Assembly (NCBI RefSeq): GCF_001439685.1
Contig: NZ_JYLH01000007.1
Location: 248,001 to 312,000, forward strand
Direction of reading: 5' to 3'
Length of the DNA stretch: 64,000 nt
DNA from: Pseudomonas libanensis
GTDB lineage: Bacteria > Pseudomonadota > Gammaproteobacteria > Pseudomonadales > Pseudomonadaceae
Part shown: positions 55,289 through 64,000 of the stretch, in pieces
Position numbering within the stretch: position 1 is the first letter of the stretch
Layout: every line of letters begins with the position of its first letter
Notes under the pieces: model-generated
Told to the model about the DNA's origin: nothing
Seen by the model: only the letters and a program-made list of their open reading frames with translations
Database searches by the model: none
Position numbers and translations under genes: made by a program

Positions 55289-57898
55289 GTGCTTGAAGCC
55301 TACCGCAAACATATCGAAGAGCGTGCCGCCCTGGGTATCGTTCCCCAGCCGCTTAACGCCGAACAAACCGCAGGCCTGGTCGAGCTGCTGAAAAATCCTC
55401 CGGCTGGCGAAGAAGAATTCCTCGTTGACCTGATCACCAACCGCATTCCACCAGGCGTTGACGAAGCTGCCTACGTCAAGGCCGGTTTCCTGTCTGCCCT
55501 GGCCAAGGGCGAAGCCACTTCCCCCCTGATCGACAAGAAACGCGCTGTTGAACTGCTCGGCACCATGCAAGGCGGCTACAACATCGTGACGTTGGTCGAG
55601 CTGCTGGACGACGCCACCCTGGCGCCCGTCGCGGCCGCCCAGCTCAAGCACACCCTGCTGATGTTCGATGCGTTCCACGACGTGGCTGAAAAAGCCCGCA
55701 ATGGCAACGAGCATGCCAAAGGCGTGATCCAGTCCTGGGCTGACGGCGAGTGGTTCCGTAACCGCCCTACCCTGGCCGACAAGATCAGCCTGCGCGTGTT
55801 CAAGGTCACCGGCGAGACCAACACCGACGACCTGTCCCCTGCGCCTGACGCCTGGTCCCGTCCAGATATCCCGCTGCACGCCCTGGCCATGCTGAAAATG
55901 GCCCGTGAAGGCATCGTGCCGGACGAGCAAGGCAAGACCGGCCCGATGAAGCAGATCGAAGAGATGCGCGGCCAAGGCTTCCCGATCGCCTACGTCGGTG
56001 ACGTGGTCGGTACCGGTTCGTCGCGTAAGTCGGCAACCAACTCGGTACTGTGGTTCTTCGGCGACGACGTGCCTTACGTGCCGAACAAGCGTGCCGGCGG
56101 TTTCTGCTTCGGCAGCAAGATCGCTCCGATCTTCTACAACACCATGGAAGATGCGGGCGCACTGCCGATCGAATTCGACGTGACCAACATGAACATGGGC
56201 GACGTGATCGACCTGTACCCTCATGCTGGCAAAGTCTGCAAGCACGGCACCGATGAAGTCCTGACCACCTTCGAAATGAAGACCCCGGTGCTGTTGGACG
56301 AAGTTCGCGCCGGCGGCCGTATCCCGCTGATCATCGGTCGTGGCCTGACCGACAAGGCCCGTGCCGAACTGGGCCTGGGCCCTACCGACCTGTTCAAGCT
56401 GCCTGAAGCGCCTGTCGACACCGGCAAGGGCTTCACCCTGGCACAGAAAATGGTCGGCAAGGCCTGCGGCCTGCCAGAAGGCAAAGGCGTTCGTCCTGGC
56501 ACCTACTGCGAGCCGAAGATGACCACCGTGGGCTCCCAGGACACCACAGGTCCCATGACCCGTGATGAACTCAAGGACCTGGCGTGCCTGGGCTTCTCGA
56601 CCGACCTGGTGATGCAGTCCTTCTGCCACACCGCGGCCTATCCAAAGCCTATCGACGTGACCACCCACCACACCCTGCCTGACTTCATCATGACCCGTGG
56701 CGGTGTATCGCTGCGTCCAGGCGACGGCATCATCCACAGCTGGCTGAACCGCATGCTGCTGCCGGACACCGTCGGTACCGGTGGCGACTCCCACACCCGT
56801 TTCCCGATGGGCATCTCGTTCCCGGCCGGTTCTGGCCTGGTCGCGTTTGCCGCAGCCACTGGCGTGATGCCACTGGACATGCCGGAATCGATCCTGGTGC
56901 GCTTCAAAGGCAAGATGAAGCCTGGCATCACCTTGCGTGACCTGGTACATGCCATTCCTTACTACGCGATCCAGGCTGGCCTGCTGACCGTAGAGAAGAA
57001 AGGCAAGAAGAACGCCTTCTCCGGGCGCATCCTGGAAATCGAAGGCCTGAACGACCTGACGCTGGAACAGGCTTTCGAGCTGTCCGACGCCTCGGCCGAA
57101 CGTTCGGCTGCCGGCTGCACCATCAAGCTGTCCAAGGACTCCGTCACCGAGTACCTGAACTCCAACATCACCCTGCTGCGCTGGATGATCGGCGAAGGCT
57201 ACGGCGATGCACGCACCCTGGAACGTCGCGCCCAAGCGATGGAAGCGTGGGTTGCCAACCCGGAACTGATGGAAGCCGATGCCGACGCCGAATACGCCGA
57301 AATCATCGAAATCGACCTGTCGGAAATCAACGAGCCGATCCTCTGCGCGCCAAACGACCCGGACGACGCCCGTCTGCTGTCCAGCGTGGCTGGCGAGAAG
57401 ATCGACGAAGTGTTCATCGGTTCGTGCATGACCAACATCGGTCACTTCCGCGCTGCCGGTAAGCTGCTGGAGCAGGTCAAGGGCCAGCTGCCAACCCGTC
57501 TGTGGCTGTCGCCGCCGACCAAGATGGACGCACATCAGCTGACCGAGGAAGGCTACTACGGCATCTACGGCAAGGCTGGCGCGCGCATGGAAATGCCGGG
57601 CTGCTCGCTGTGCATGGGTAACCAGGCACGGGTAGAGCCGAATTCGACCGTGGTGTCGACCTCGACCCGTAACTTCCCGAACCGCCTGGGTGACGGTGCC
57701 AACGTCTACCTGGCGTCGGCCGAGCTGGCGGCAGTCGCTTCCACCCTGGGTCGCCTGCCGACCGTCGAAGAGTACATGGGCTACGCAGCGAAACTGGACA
57801 CCATGGCCAGCGACGTCTACCGCTACCTGAACTTCGACCAGATCGCTGAGTTCCGCAAAATCGCAGCAAGCGCCAACATCCCGGTGATTCAAGCTTAA
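55289..57898 (+). CDS. acnB: aconitate hydratase B
   Basis: This 869-residue protein closely follows E. coli AcnB. A HEAT-like N-terminal domain is followed by the swivel domain ([20 protein letters not shown]) and the catalytic part. The 4Fe-4S cysteines are C713 ([10 protein letters not shown]), C772 and C775 ([10 protein letters not shown]). It interconverts citrate and isocitrate and is also a 2-methylisocitrate dehydratase. The start is a GTG with GAGGG nine bases upstream, matching the E. coli start LEEYRKH. In P. aeruginosa acnB is a target of the PrrF iron-sparing RNAs. Confidence 0.95.
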   Translation: MLEAYRKHIEERAALGIVPQPLNAEQTAGLVELLKNPPAGEEEFLVDLITNRIPPGVDEAAYVKAGFLSALAKGEATSPLIDKKRAVELLGTMQGGYNIVTLVELLDDATLAPVAAAQLKHTLLMFDAFHDVAEKARNGNEHAKGVIQSWADGEWFRNRPTLADKISLRVFKVTGETNTDDLSPAPDAWSRPDIPLHALAMLKMAREGIVPDEQGKTGPMKQIEEMRGQGFPIAYVGDVVGTGSSRKSATNSVLWFFGDDVPYVPNKRAGGFCFGSKIAPIFYNTMEDAGALPIEFDVTNMNMGDVIDLYPHAGKVCKHGTDEVLTTFEMKTPVLLDEVRAGGRIPLIIGRGLTDKARAELGLGPTDLFKLPEAPVDTGKGFTLAQKMVGKACGLPEGKGVRPGTYCEPKMTTVGSQDTTGPMTRDELKDLACLGFSTDLVMQSFCHTAAYPKPIDVTTHHTLPDFIMTRGGVSLRPGDGIIHSWLNRMLLPDTVGTGGDSHTRFPMGISFPAGSGLVAFAAATGVMPLDMPESILVRFKGKMKPGITLRDLVHAIPYYAIQAGLLTVEKKGKKNAFSGRILEIEGLNDLTLEQAFELSDASAERSAAGCTIKLSKDSVTEYLNSNITLLRWMIGEGYGDARTLERRAQAMEAWVANPELMEADADAEYAEIIEIDLSEINEPILCAPNDPDDARLLSSVAGEKIDEVFIGSCMTNIGHFRAAGKLLEQVKGQLPTRLWLSPPTKMDAHQLTEEGYYGIYGKAGARMEMPGCSLCMGNQARVEPNSTVVSTSTRNFPNRLGDGANVYLASAELAAVASTLGRLPTVEEYMGYAAKLDTMASDVYRYLNFDQIAEFRKIAASANIPVIQA

Positions 57899-57913
57899 CG
57901 GTGTGTTGATGTG

Positions 57914-57950
57914 AAAAACGCCGCGTATCGCAAGATACGCGGCGTTTTTT
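57914..57950 (+). terminator. Rho-independent terminator of acnB
   Basis: AACGCCGCGTATC-GCAA-GATACGCGGCGTT is a 13-base-pair stem with a GNRA loop. The left side has an A-run and the right a T-run, so it can work in both directions. Confidence 0.9.
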
Positions 57951-57988
57951 ATGCCTGGAACAAGGCATCTGCCACACCACAAAACAAA

Positions 57989-58014
57989 TGTGGGAGCAGG
58001 CAAGCCAGCTCCCA
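57989..58014. repeat. short REP-type palindrome
   Basis: TGTGGGAGCAGGCAAGCCAGCTCCCA is a shortened copy of the repeat arms, without the usual centre, between the acnB terminator and the permease gene. The written form is split here as TGTGGGAGC and GCTCCCA arms. Confidence 0.6.
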
Positions 58015-58054
58015 CCTATTTATTTCTGGACAGTCAGATAGACCGCATCAGGGC

Positions 58055-59332
58055 TCAAGCAACCAGCGAATACACCAACGCCGTAATGGCAACCAAGCCA
58101 ACTGCAGTCACAAACACATTCGACGCCTGCCCACGGTACTTGGCCATGGCCGGCACCTTGCGGATCGCGTACATCGGCATCAGGAACAGGATCGACGCAA
58201 TCACCGGCCCACCCAGGGTCTCGATCATGCCGAGGATGCTCGGGTTGAGCGTGGCGACGATCCAGCACACCACCAGCATGAAGGCGGCAGTCATGCGGTC
58301 CAGGGTTTTCGGTGCCGGGCGACGACCGGTCTTGGCCACCAGGCCCTTGAGGCCCTCGCTGGCACCGATGTAGTGGCCCAGGAACGACTTGGCAATCGCC
58401 ACGAACGCAATCAACGGTGCGGCAAAGGCAATCGTCGGGTTATCGAAGTGGTTGGCCAGGTACGAAAGGATCGACAGGTTCTGCGCTTTGGCTTCAGCCA
58501 GTTGCGCGGGCGACAGGGTCAGCACGCAACTGAACACGAAGAACAGCACCATCGCCACCATCAGCAGGTGCGCACGGGACAGGATCTGCGAGCTGCGCTC
58601 CTCGGCGTGAGCGCCGTACTGGCGCTTCTGGTCCACCGCAAAGGCCGAGATGATCGGCGAATGATTGAACGAGAACACCATCACCGGAATCGCCAGCCAT
58701 AGCGTGTTGAGCAACGCCGAAGGGGCCGGCACTTCGCTGGCGGTGCTGAGAATGCCGCCGTTCCAGTGCGGAACCAGGTACACGGCCAGAAACAGCAAGG
58801 CGACGATAAACGGATACACCATCAGGCTCATGGCCTTGACGATCACCTGCTCACCGCAACGCACCACGGCGAGCAAGCCGAGGATCAGCACGAACGCCAG
58901 GATCGCCCGGGGTGGCGGCATGATATGCAGCTGATGTTCCATGAAACTGCTGACGGTATTGGTCAGGGCCACGCTGTAGATCAGCAGGATCGGGAAGATC
59001 GCAAAGAAGTACAGCAACGTAATCAGCGCACCGGCCTTGATACCGAAATGCTCTTCGACCACATCGGTGATATCGGAGCCTTCACGGCCCGACAGGACAA
59101 AACGTGTCAGCCCACGGTGGGCAAAGAATGTCATCGGGAAGGCCAGCAGCGCGAGGATCACCAGTGGCCAGAAGCCCCCCAGGCCTGCGTTGATCGGCAA
59201 GAACAAAGTACCGGCGCCAATGGCGGTACCGAACAGCCCAAGCATCCAGGTCGTGTCCTGGCGGCTCCAGCTTGTGAGGGTTGCAGGTGTCGTTGCATAG
59301 CGTTCGTCGACGCTATTGGCCTGATCATTCAT
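58055..59332 (-). CDS. HAAAP-family serine/threonine permease
   Basis: This 425-residue protein has 11 hydrophobic segments and an early LGLFGTAIGAGTLFLPINAG, typical of SdaC/TdcC/DlsT. VFSFNHSPIISAFAVDQKRQ is also characteristic. It should import serine, threonine or a similar hydroxy amino acid with protons. GGAGA precedes the ATG at 59332. Confidence 0.9.
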   Translation of the reverse strand: MNDQANSVDERYATTPATLTSWSRQDTTWMLGLFGTAIGAGTLFLPINAGLGGFWPLVILALLAFPMTFFAHRGLTRFVLSGREGSDITDVVEEHFGIKAGALITLLYFFAIFPILLIYSVALTNTVSSFMEHQLHIMPPPRAILAFVLILGLLAVVRCGEQVIVKAMSLMVYPFIVALLFLAVYLVPHWNGGILSTASEVPAPSALLNTLWLAIPVMVFSFNHSPIISAFAVDQKRQYGAHAEERSSQILSRAHLLMVAMVLFFVFSCVLTLSPAQLAEAKAQNLSILSYLANHFDNPTIAFAAPLIAFVAIAKSFLGHYIGASEGLKGLVAKTGRRPAPKTLDRMTAAFMLVVCWIVATLNPSILGMIETLGGPVIASILFLMPMYAIRKVPAMAKYRGQASNVFVTAVGLVAITALVYSLVA

Positions 59333-59539
59333 CCGGTCGGATCTCCGCATTCACACGGCCAGGACGAGTCAGAAAAACCTGACAGGCAGCGCCCTGGCCA
59401 TAACAAGGGCCGGATTGTCCGGGATTCTCTTGGAGAAGCAAAGACTTAGCTGAGGAATGGTTAGGCGGGACCGCCCCAAAAAGCGCTTATGGGGCCCCAA
59501 GCGCGGCAAACGGGGACTGTTCAGTAGCTGGCGCAACAA

Positions 59540-59872
59540 CTAAGTAGCCGAGGTTCCCAGGTTTGGATTGCGCAGCTCGCCCTGTATGGCGTTCTGCGCA
59601 ATAGCCAGTTTTTCTACCAATTCAGGTGTCTCGTGGGCAGTCAGCGCCATAAGTGGAAGGTCCCAGTCATAGTCCTTGATGACGTTTATCCGAAAACCAC
59701 CCGCTGCATCAAATTCCGGGTACCAACCCACATCCAGTAACAATCCCCCGGCGAACTCCACCTGGAGCATATCTTCCTTCAGCAGATCGACCTGCTTGGC
59801 CACTGCAATATCCTGCAGGTGCGACAGGTCGTCATGGGTGATTGTACCGCCGGTAAAGTTAAGCGAGATCAA
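59540..59872 (-). CDS. probable immunity protein
   Basis: This 110-residue acidic protein, not recognised by family, starts with a TTG that overlaps the upstream toxin-like stop (TTGA). A perfect AGGAGG lies eight bases before the TTG, which supports this unusual start. Small, acidic, cotranslated proteins after a toxin-like gene are usually immunity factors. Confidence 0.6.
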   Translation of the reverse strand: MISLNFTGGTITHDDLSHLQDIAVAKQVDLLKEDMLQVEFAGGLLLDVGWYPEFDAAGGFRINVIKDYDWDLPLMALTAHETPELVEKLAIAQNAIQGELRNPNLGTSAT

Positions 59873-60234
59873 TTTGTTAACCTCCTGAATTCCTGTTCAG
59901 AAATCGGGTGACCATGGATAGCACCGGCGCTGAGCTCTATTCGCACCCAGCGGCTGAGTTTGCCATGGCTGGCACCTATGCAGTGGGAGAACTCCATCAC
60001 TTTCCGGGGTTTTCCATTGGTGGTGGGTATTCCGTTTTTATAAGCTTCCCTTTCAATCTTTTCAATAGCGATGCCTGGCCTGTACTTGGCGGGGCCAATC
60101 AGCGTACTGGCAATCACTGTTCTCCAGGGAACCTGGGCTGAGGGACAGTGTTTGTAACCATACGGTGTCCATTCGATCTCTTCGGGTGCGGCAGGAACAG
60201 GCATCCATATCGTCTCTGCTGGTGGAAAAGTCAT
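59869..60234 (-). CDS. orphan toxin-domain protein
   Basis: This 121-residue protein has a Pro-rich start (TFPPAETIWMPVPAAPEEIE) and then a compact basic domain with FSHCIGASHGKLSRWVRIEL and GAIHGHPISEQEF. It looks like the C-terminal toxin tip of a polymorphic toxin or bacteriocin with no delivery part. The frame stays open back to 60291 in a sequence that still looks coding (EFTDRPSAPAFLRK), then hits a stop, so it may be a broken-off end. The specific toxin family is not recognised. Confidence 0.55.
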   Translation of the reverse strand: MTFPPAETIWMPVPAAPEEIEWTPYGYKHCPSAQVPWRTVIASTLIGPAKYRPGIAIEKIEREAYKNGIPTTNGKPRKVMEFSHCIGASHGKLSRWVRIELSAGAIHGHPISEQEFRRLTN

Positions 60235-60385
60235 TGAAGTCTTGCGCAAAAAAGCGGGCGCGGATGGACGGTCTGTGAATTCAGACGGGCCTTACGAACG
60301 AAGAAATTTTTCCACCCCAATAAAACGCTGCGTCTTACAAATCCCGCATACTCATGCTCTCAAACCCTTCAGGAAGAGCCTTGCG

Positions 60386-61339
60386 ATGCCCACCACTGTT
60401 CTGGTCCTGGTTGAAACCATCAACGAATACCTGCAAATCATTGAAAGCAGTGATTTTCATGTGATCCTGGCGCCGACGCCCGCAGAACGGGCGCAGGCGA
60501 TCAAGGCCCACGCAGGGCAGATCAAGGCCGTGCTGACCCGCGGCCCCCTGGGGCTGTACGCCGAGGAAATCGCCGCGCTGCCGTTGCTTGAGATCATCTG
60601 CGTGATCGGTGCCGGCTACGAGCATGTAGACCTGCAGGCGGCGAGTAACCGTGGGATCGTGGTGACCAACGGCGCCGGGGTGAACGCGCCCTCGGTGGCC
60701 GACCACGCCATGGCGTTGCTGCTGTCACTGGTGCGCGGCATTCCCCAGACGGATGCGGCCGTGCGGCGCAGCGAATGGCCGAAAGTCATGCGCCCTTCCC
60801 TCGCGGGCAAGCAATTGGGGATTCTCGGGCTTGGCGCCGTGGGCATGGAGATCGCCAAGCGTGCCGCGCTCGGCTTCGGCATGGAGGTCAGTTACCACAA
60901 CCGCCAACCCCGCGATGACGTGGAGTACACCTACTGTGCAACCGCCGTGGAGCTGGCCCGCAACTCCGACTTCCTGGTGCTGGCGACACCCGGCGGCGCC
61001 AGCACCCGGCACTTGATCGACCGCCATGCCTTGGACGCACTTGGACCACACGGCTTCCTGGTGAATATCGGCCGCGGCAGCGTGGTGGTGACCGCCGACC
61101 TGGTGGCCGCGCTGGAACAACGGCGTATCGGCGGCGCAGCGCTGGATGTATTCGACGATGAGCCCAAGGTGCCGGACGCCCTCAAGCGCCTGAACAATAC
61201 CGTGCTCACCTCCCACGTGGCCGGCCTGTCACCGGAAGCTACCCACGATACGGTGCAACGGGTGGCCGACAACCTGGTGGAATACTTTGCCGGCCGCCCC
61301 GTACTGACGCCGGTCACGTTGCCAGCGCCCGCAAAATGA
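60386..61339 (+). CDS. D-2-hydroxyacid dehydrogenase
   Basis: This 317-residue NAD(P)-dependent enzyme has GILGLGAVGMEIAKRAALGF as cofactor motif and the catalytic triad R230 (NIGRGSVV), E259 (DVFDDEP) and H277 (TSHVAGL). The substrate is likely glyoxylate or hydroxypyruvate, as in the GhrB group. GGAAGAG precedes the ATG at 60386. It is followed by a 129-base gap. Confidence 0.88.
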   Translation: MPTTVLVLVETINEYLQIIESSDFHVILAPTPAERAQAIKAHAGQIKAVLTRGPLGLYAEEIAALPLLEIICVIGAGYEHVDLQAASNRGIVVTNGAGVNAPSVADHAMALLLSLVRGIPQTDAAVRRSEWPKVMRPSLAGKQLGILGLGAVGMEIAKRAALGFGMEVSYHNRQPRDDVEYTYCATAVELARNSDFLVLATPGGASTRHLIDRHALDALGPHGFLVNIGRGSVVVTADLVAALEQRRIGGAALDVFDDEPKVPDALKRLNNTVLTSHVAGLSPEATHDTVQRVADNLVEYFAGRPVLTPVTLPAPAK

Positions 61340-61468
61340 CCAATCAGGCACGCTGATCACCCTTCAACACGCTAACCTATTAAACCGCCCCAACCTTGTC
61401 GCTGGGCGGTTGTGCGCATTAGATTAGGAAATAATCCAAGGCCTTTAGAATAAGCAGAAGGGATAAGC

Positions 61469-62536
61469 ATGGCGCTGAACGACCAATCGACCCAGATTCG
61501 CCCCGGCGAAGAGCTTGATGCCAGCCTGATCGATCCCTACCTCAAGGCTCATATCCCAGGCTTGCAGGGAACGCTCAAGATCAGCCAATTCCCCGGTGGT
61601 GCCTCAAACCTGACCTACCTGCTGGAGTACCCGGGCCAGGAATTCGTGCTACGCCGCCCTCCGTTTGGCCACAAGGCCAAGTCCGCCCACGACATGGGCC
61701 GCGAATACCGCATTCTCAATCAACTTAAGGATGGCTTCCCGTACTGCCCCAAGGCTTACGTGCACTGCACAGATGAGTCAGTAATCGGCGCCGAGTTCTA
61801 TGTGATGGAACGGGTCAACGGCATCATCCTGCGTTCCGACCTGCCGACCGAACTGGGGCTGGACGCGACCAAGACCGAAGCCTTGTGCAAAAGCTTTATC
61901 GACAAGTTCGTCGAGTTGCATCAGGTCGACTATGCGGCCTGCGGCCTGGCCGACCTGGGCAAGCCCGAAGGCTACGTGGCAAGGCAGATTCGCGGTTGGA
62001 GCGACCGCTACGAAAAGGCCCTGACCCCCGACGCGCCAAAATGGGAAGCCGTGCGCACCTGGCTCAATGACAAAATGCCCGCCGACCACCCGACCTCCAG
62101 CATCGTGCACAACGACTACCGCTTCGATAACGTGATCCTCGACCCACACAACCCGATGCAGATCATCGGCGTGCTGGACTGGGAACTGACCACCCTGGGC
62201 GACCCGCTGATGGACCTGGGCAACACCCTCGCCTACTGGATCGAAGCCGCCGACCCGGCGCCGGTGCAACTGATGCGACGCCAGCCGAGCAACGCCCCGG
62301 GCATGCTCACCCGCCGCCAGTTCGTCGACTACTACGCCGAACGCTCCGGCATCCAGATCGACAATTTCGATTTCTATTACACCTACGGCCTGTTCCGCCT
62401 GGCCGGCATCGTGCAGCAGATTTACTACCGCTTCTTCCACGGCCAGACCCAGGACAAACGCTTTGCGCAGTTCATCCATATGAACACATTGCTTGAGCAG
62501 ATGAGCCTGAATGTCATCGACAAATCCGCGCTCTGA
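61469..62536 (+). CDS. APH-like phosphotransferase (ACAD10/11 N-terminal type)
   Basis: This 355-residue protein has an aminoglycoside phosphotransferase fold: SQFPGGASNLTYLLEYPGQE (P-loop-like), VHNDYRFDNVILD (catalytic aspartate) and VLDWELTTLGDPLMDLG (metal). Homologues next to fatty-acid genes phosphorylate 4-hydroxyacyl-CoAs, as ACAD10/11 do. The gene is followed by an SDR gene 21 bases later, and the two probably work together. Confidence 0.87.
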   Translation: MALNDQSTQIRPGEELDASLIDPYLKAHIPGLQGTLKISQFPGGASNLTYLLEYPGQEFVLRRPPFGHKAKSAHDMGREYRILNQLKDGFPYCPKAYVHCTDESVIGAEFYVMERVNGIILRSDLPTELGLDATKTEALCKSFIDKFVELHQVDYAACGLADLGKPEGYVARQIRGWSDRYEKALTPDAPKWEAVRTWLNDKMPADHPTSSIVHNDYRFDNVILDPHNPMQIIGVLDWELTTLGDPLMDLGNTLAYWIEAADPAPVQLMRRQPSNAPGMLTRRQFVDYYAERSGIQIDNFDFYYTYGLFRLAGIVQQIYYRFFHGQTQDKRFAQFIHMNTLLEQMSLNVIDKSAL

Positions 62537-62557
62537 TTGCAACCACAAGGAACCCTC

Positions 62558-63325
62558 ATGTCCAAGACCAACCTGTTCGACCTTGACGGCAAGATTGCTT
62601 TCGTTTCCGGCGCCAGCCGTGGCATCGGCGAGGCCATCGCCAAGTTGCTGGCCCAGCAAGGCGCCCATGTGATTGTTTCCAGCCGCAAACTGGAAGGTTG
62701 CCAGCACGTGGCCGATGCAATCATCGCCGACGGCGGCAAGGCCACCGCCATTGCCTGCCACATTGGGGAAATGGAGCAGATCGCCCAGGTGTTCGCCGGC
62801 ATCCGCGAGCAGTTCGGGCGCCTGGATATCCTGGTCAACAATGCCGCGACCAACCCACAGTTCTGCAACGTGCTGGACACGGACCTCGGTGCATTCCAGA
62901 AGACCGTTGACGTGAACATTCGCGGCTACTTCTTCATGTCGGTGGAGGCCGGCAAGCTGATGCGCGAAAACGGCGGCGGCAGCATCATCAACGTGGCTTC
63001 GATCAACGGCATCTCGCCGGGTGTGTTCCAGGGCATCTATTCGGTGACCAAGGCCGCCGTGATCAATATGACCAAGGTGTTTGCCAAGGAATGTGCGGCG
63101 TTCGGCATCCGTTGCAACGCGCTGCTGCCGGGCTTGACCGACACCAAGTTCGCCTCGGCGCTGGTCAAGAACGACTCGATCCTGAAAACGGCCCTGGCCC
63201 AGATCCCGCTCAAGCGCGTGGCCGCTCCCAGCGAAATGGCCGGCGCGGTGTTGTACCTGGCCAGTGATGCGTCGAGCTACACCACCGGTGTGTCGCTGAA
63301 TGTGGATGGCGGCTTCCTGTCCTGA
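62558..63325 (+). CDS. short-chain dehydrogenase/reductase
   Basis: This 255-residue SDR has the cofactor motif FVSGASRGIGEAIAKLLAQQ, NAATNPQ (NAG-like), and Y161/K165 in YSVTKAA. AAGGAA precedes the ATG at 62558. The end ASSYTTGVSLNVDGG is typical of FabG-like members. It may oxidise the hydroxyl of an acyl-CoA handled by the phosphotransferase. Confidence 0.9.
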   Translation: MSKTNLFDLDGKIAFVSGASRGIGEAIAKLLAQQGAHVIVSSRKLEGCQHVADAIIADGGKATAIACHIGEMEQIAQVFAGIREQFGRLDILVNNAATNPQFCNVLDTDLGAFQKTVDVNIRGYFFMSVEAGKLMRENGGGSIINVASINGISPGVFQGIYSVTKAAVINMTKVFAKECAAFGIRCNALLPGLTDTKFASALVKNDSILKTALAQIPLKRVAAPSEMAGAVLYLASDASSYTTGVSLNVDGGFLS

Positions 63326-63395
63326 CATCGTCTGGGTTTCTTCGGATCGGTTTGCGCGTAACCTTGGCGCAGATCGATCTGCCCCAGGATGAAAC

Positions 63396-64000
63396 ATGGA
63401 ACTGCACCTCGTCATCACCGGCCGCAAGGACCTGGCTGCCCAGCTTTACCAGCAGTTGCGCGAAGCTATCGCCACCGGGCGACTCTCGGCCGGTGCACAA
63501 CTGCCTCCCAGCCGGCTGCTCGCCGAGCAACTGGGCCTATCGCGCAAAACTGTCTCCGACACCTACGCCACCTTGACTTACGAAGGCCTGCTGATCGGCA
63601 AGATTGGCCGGGGCACCTTCGTCAATGCGTGGGCGCCACAGCCCGACCGCGTGCAGACCGCCGCCGACCTGGCCTGCGCCGCCAACCTGGGCAAGTGGGC
63701 GGCACTGCCCTCGCCCATGGGCCACCCCGCCCGCGAGAAGATACTGCGCTACGAATTTATCGGCGGCGCGACGACACGCCACCAATTCCCCCAGGATGAA
63801 TGGCGGCGTTGCACCCAGGATGCGTTGCGTCGAATCGCCCAGAACAGTGGCTTTTACAGCCAGCCAGAAGGCGTGCCCGCCCTGCGCGAAGCCATCGCCG
63901 GGCATATCGCGTTTTCCCGTGGGGTCAAATGCGGCGCCCGCGATATCGTGGTCACCAACGGGGCACAGCAGGCGCTGGACCTGCTTGCCCGCGTGGTGCT
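63396..64000 (+). CDS. MocR-type GntR regulator, cut by window edge
   Basis: The visible 201 residues have a GntR helix-turn-helix (GRLSAGAQLPPSRLLAEQLG, then SRKTVSDTYATLTYEG) and the beginning of an aminotransferase domain (QPEGVPALREAIAGHIAFSR; VVTNGAQQALDLLARVVL). It is the second MocR-type gene in the window. The C-terminal part with the PLP lysine is beyond the edge. Confidence 0.88.
   Translation, partial: MELHLVITGRKDLAAQLYQQLREAIATGRLSAGAQLPPSRLLAEQLGLSRKTVSDTYATLTYEGLLIGKIGRGTFVNAWAPQPDRVQTAADLACAANLGKWAALPSPMGHPAREKILRYEFIGGATTRHQFPQDEWRRCTQDALRRIAQNSGFYSQPEGVPALREAIAGHIAFSRGVKCGARDIVVTNGAQQALDLLARVV

Noticed and set aside
55241..58015. 924-codon open frame opposite acnB
   Set aside because: Antisense shadow; acnB is certain, and this frame runs through the acnB terminator without sensible ends.
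61778..63427. 549-codon open frame opposite the phosphotransferase and SDR genes
   Set aside because: It spans two well-supported genes and their gap on the other strand and has no recognisable domain.

Overview
The window reads as a chromosomal segment of a Pseudomonas of the fluorescens group. Most genes are GC-rich. The order of several blocks matches what I know from Pseudomonas: ampR/ampC; an itaconate locus like PA0877-PA0886 of P. aeruginosa; and a universal stress protein, DUF1289 and acnB block like PA1789-PA1787. Short inverted repeats of the TGTGGGAGCTGGC...GCCAGCTCCCACA type lie between genes. No tRNA, rRNA, CRISPR array, prophage or complete insertion sequence was seen.

Layout. 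1-605: AT-rich left edge with one small unrecognised gene and perhaps the start of a second. 606-3525: LysR/MFS divergon, a gene remnant and a VOC protein. 3806-8603: reverse transsulfuration operon (cystathionine beta-synthase and gamma-lyase), convergent with an OsmC-YcaO fusion. 8604-11567: AT-rich island with an AAA ATPase and an HNH protein that look like a Septu (PtuAB) anti-phage pair, preceded by two copies of the palindrome GGCATNATGCC. 11568-16514: FAD oxidoreductase, an overlapping kinase/nucleotidyltransferase/Nudix operon, two tiny coupled ORFs, and a DUF2231/sorbosone dehydrogenase-like pair. 16545-33473: transporters (DMT, hexuronate-type MFS, ProP, drug-efflux MFS, Fsr-like) paired with LysR, AraC or MocR regulators, plus an amidase.

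33525-36546: thioesterase, a small ORF, ampR and ampC. 36656-46460: TRAP transporter, Ccl, Ict, MmgE/PrpD, acyl-CoA dehydrogenase, Ich and a divergent LysR. Together these should import itaconate, activate it to itaconyl-CoA, hydrate it to citramalyl-CoA and cleave it to acetyl-CoA and pyruvate. The same operator-like module, GCGTTC-N9-GAACGC followed at fixed distance by a conserved box, stands about 85 bp before both ich and the TRAP binding-protein gene, so the two units are probably controlled together.

46668-51364: a class C-like hydrolase that has glycine where the catalytic serine should be, a MipA/OmpV porin-like protein and an RstAB-like two-component system. 51522-59332: MFS protein, miaE, an Anr-box-driven universal stress gene, a DUF1289 protein, acnB behind a long structured leader RNA, and an amino-acid permease. 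59540-60291: orphan toxin/immunity-like pair. 60386-64000: hydroxyacid dehydrogenase, phosphotransferase/SDR pair, and a MocR regulator cut by the window edge.

The least explained signals are the acnB leader structure, the duplicated operator of the itaconate locus, the palindromes before the Septu-like pair, the serine-less hydrolase and the orphan toxin module.
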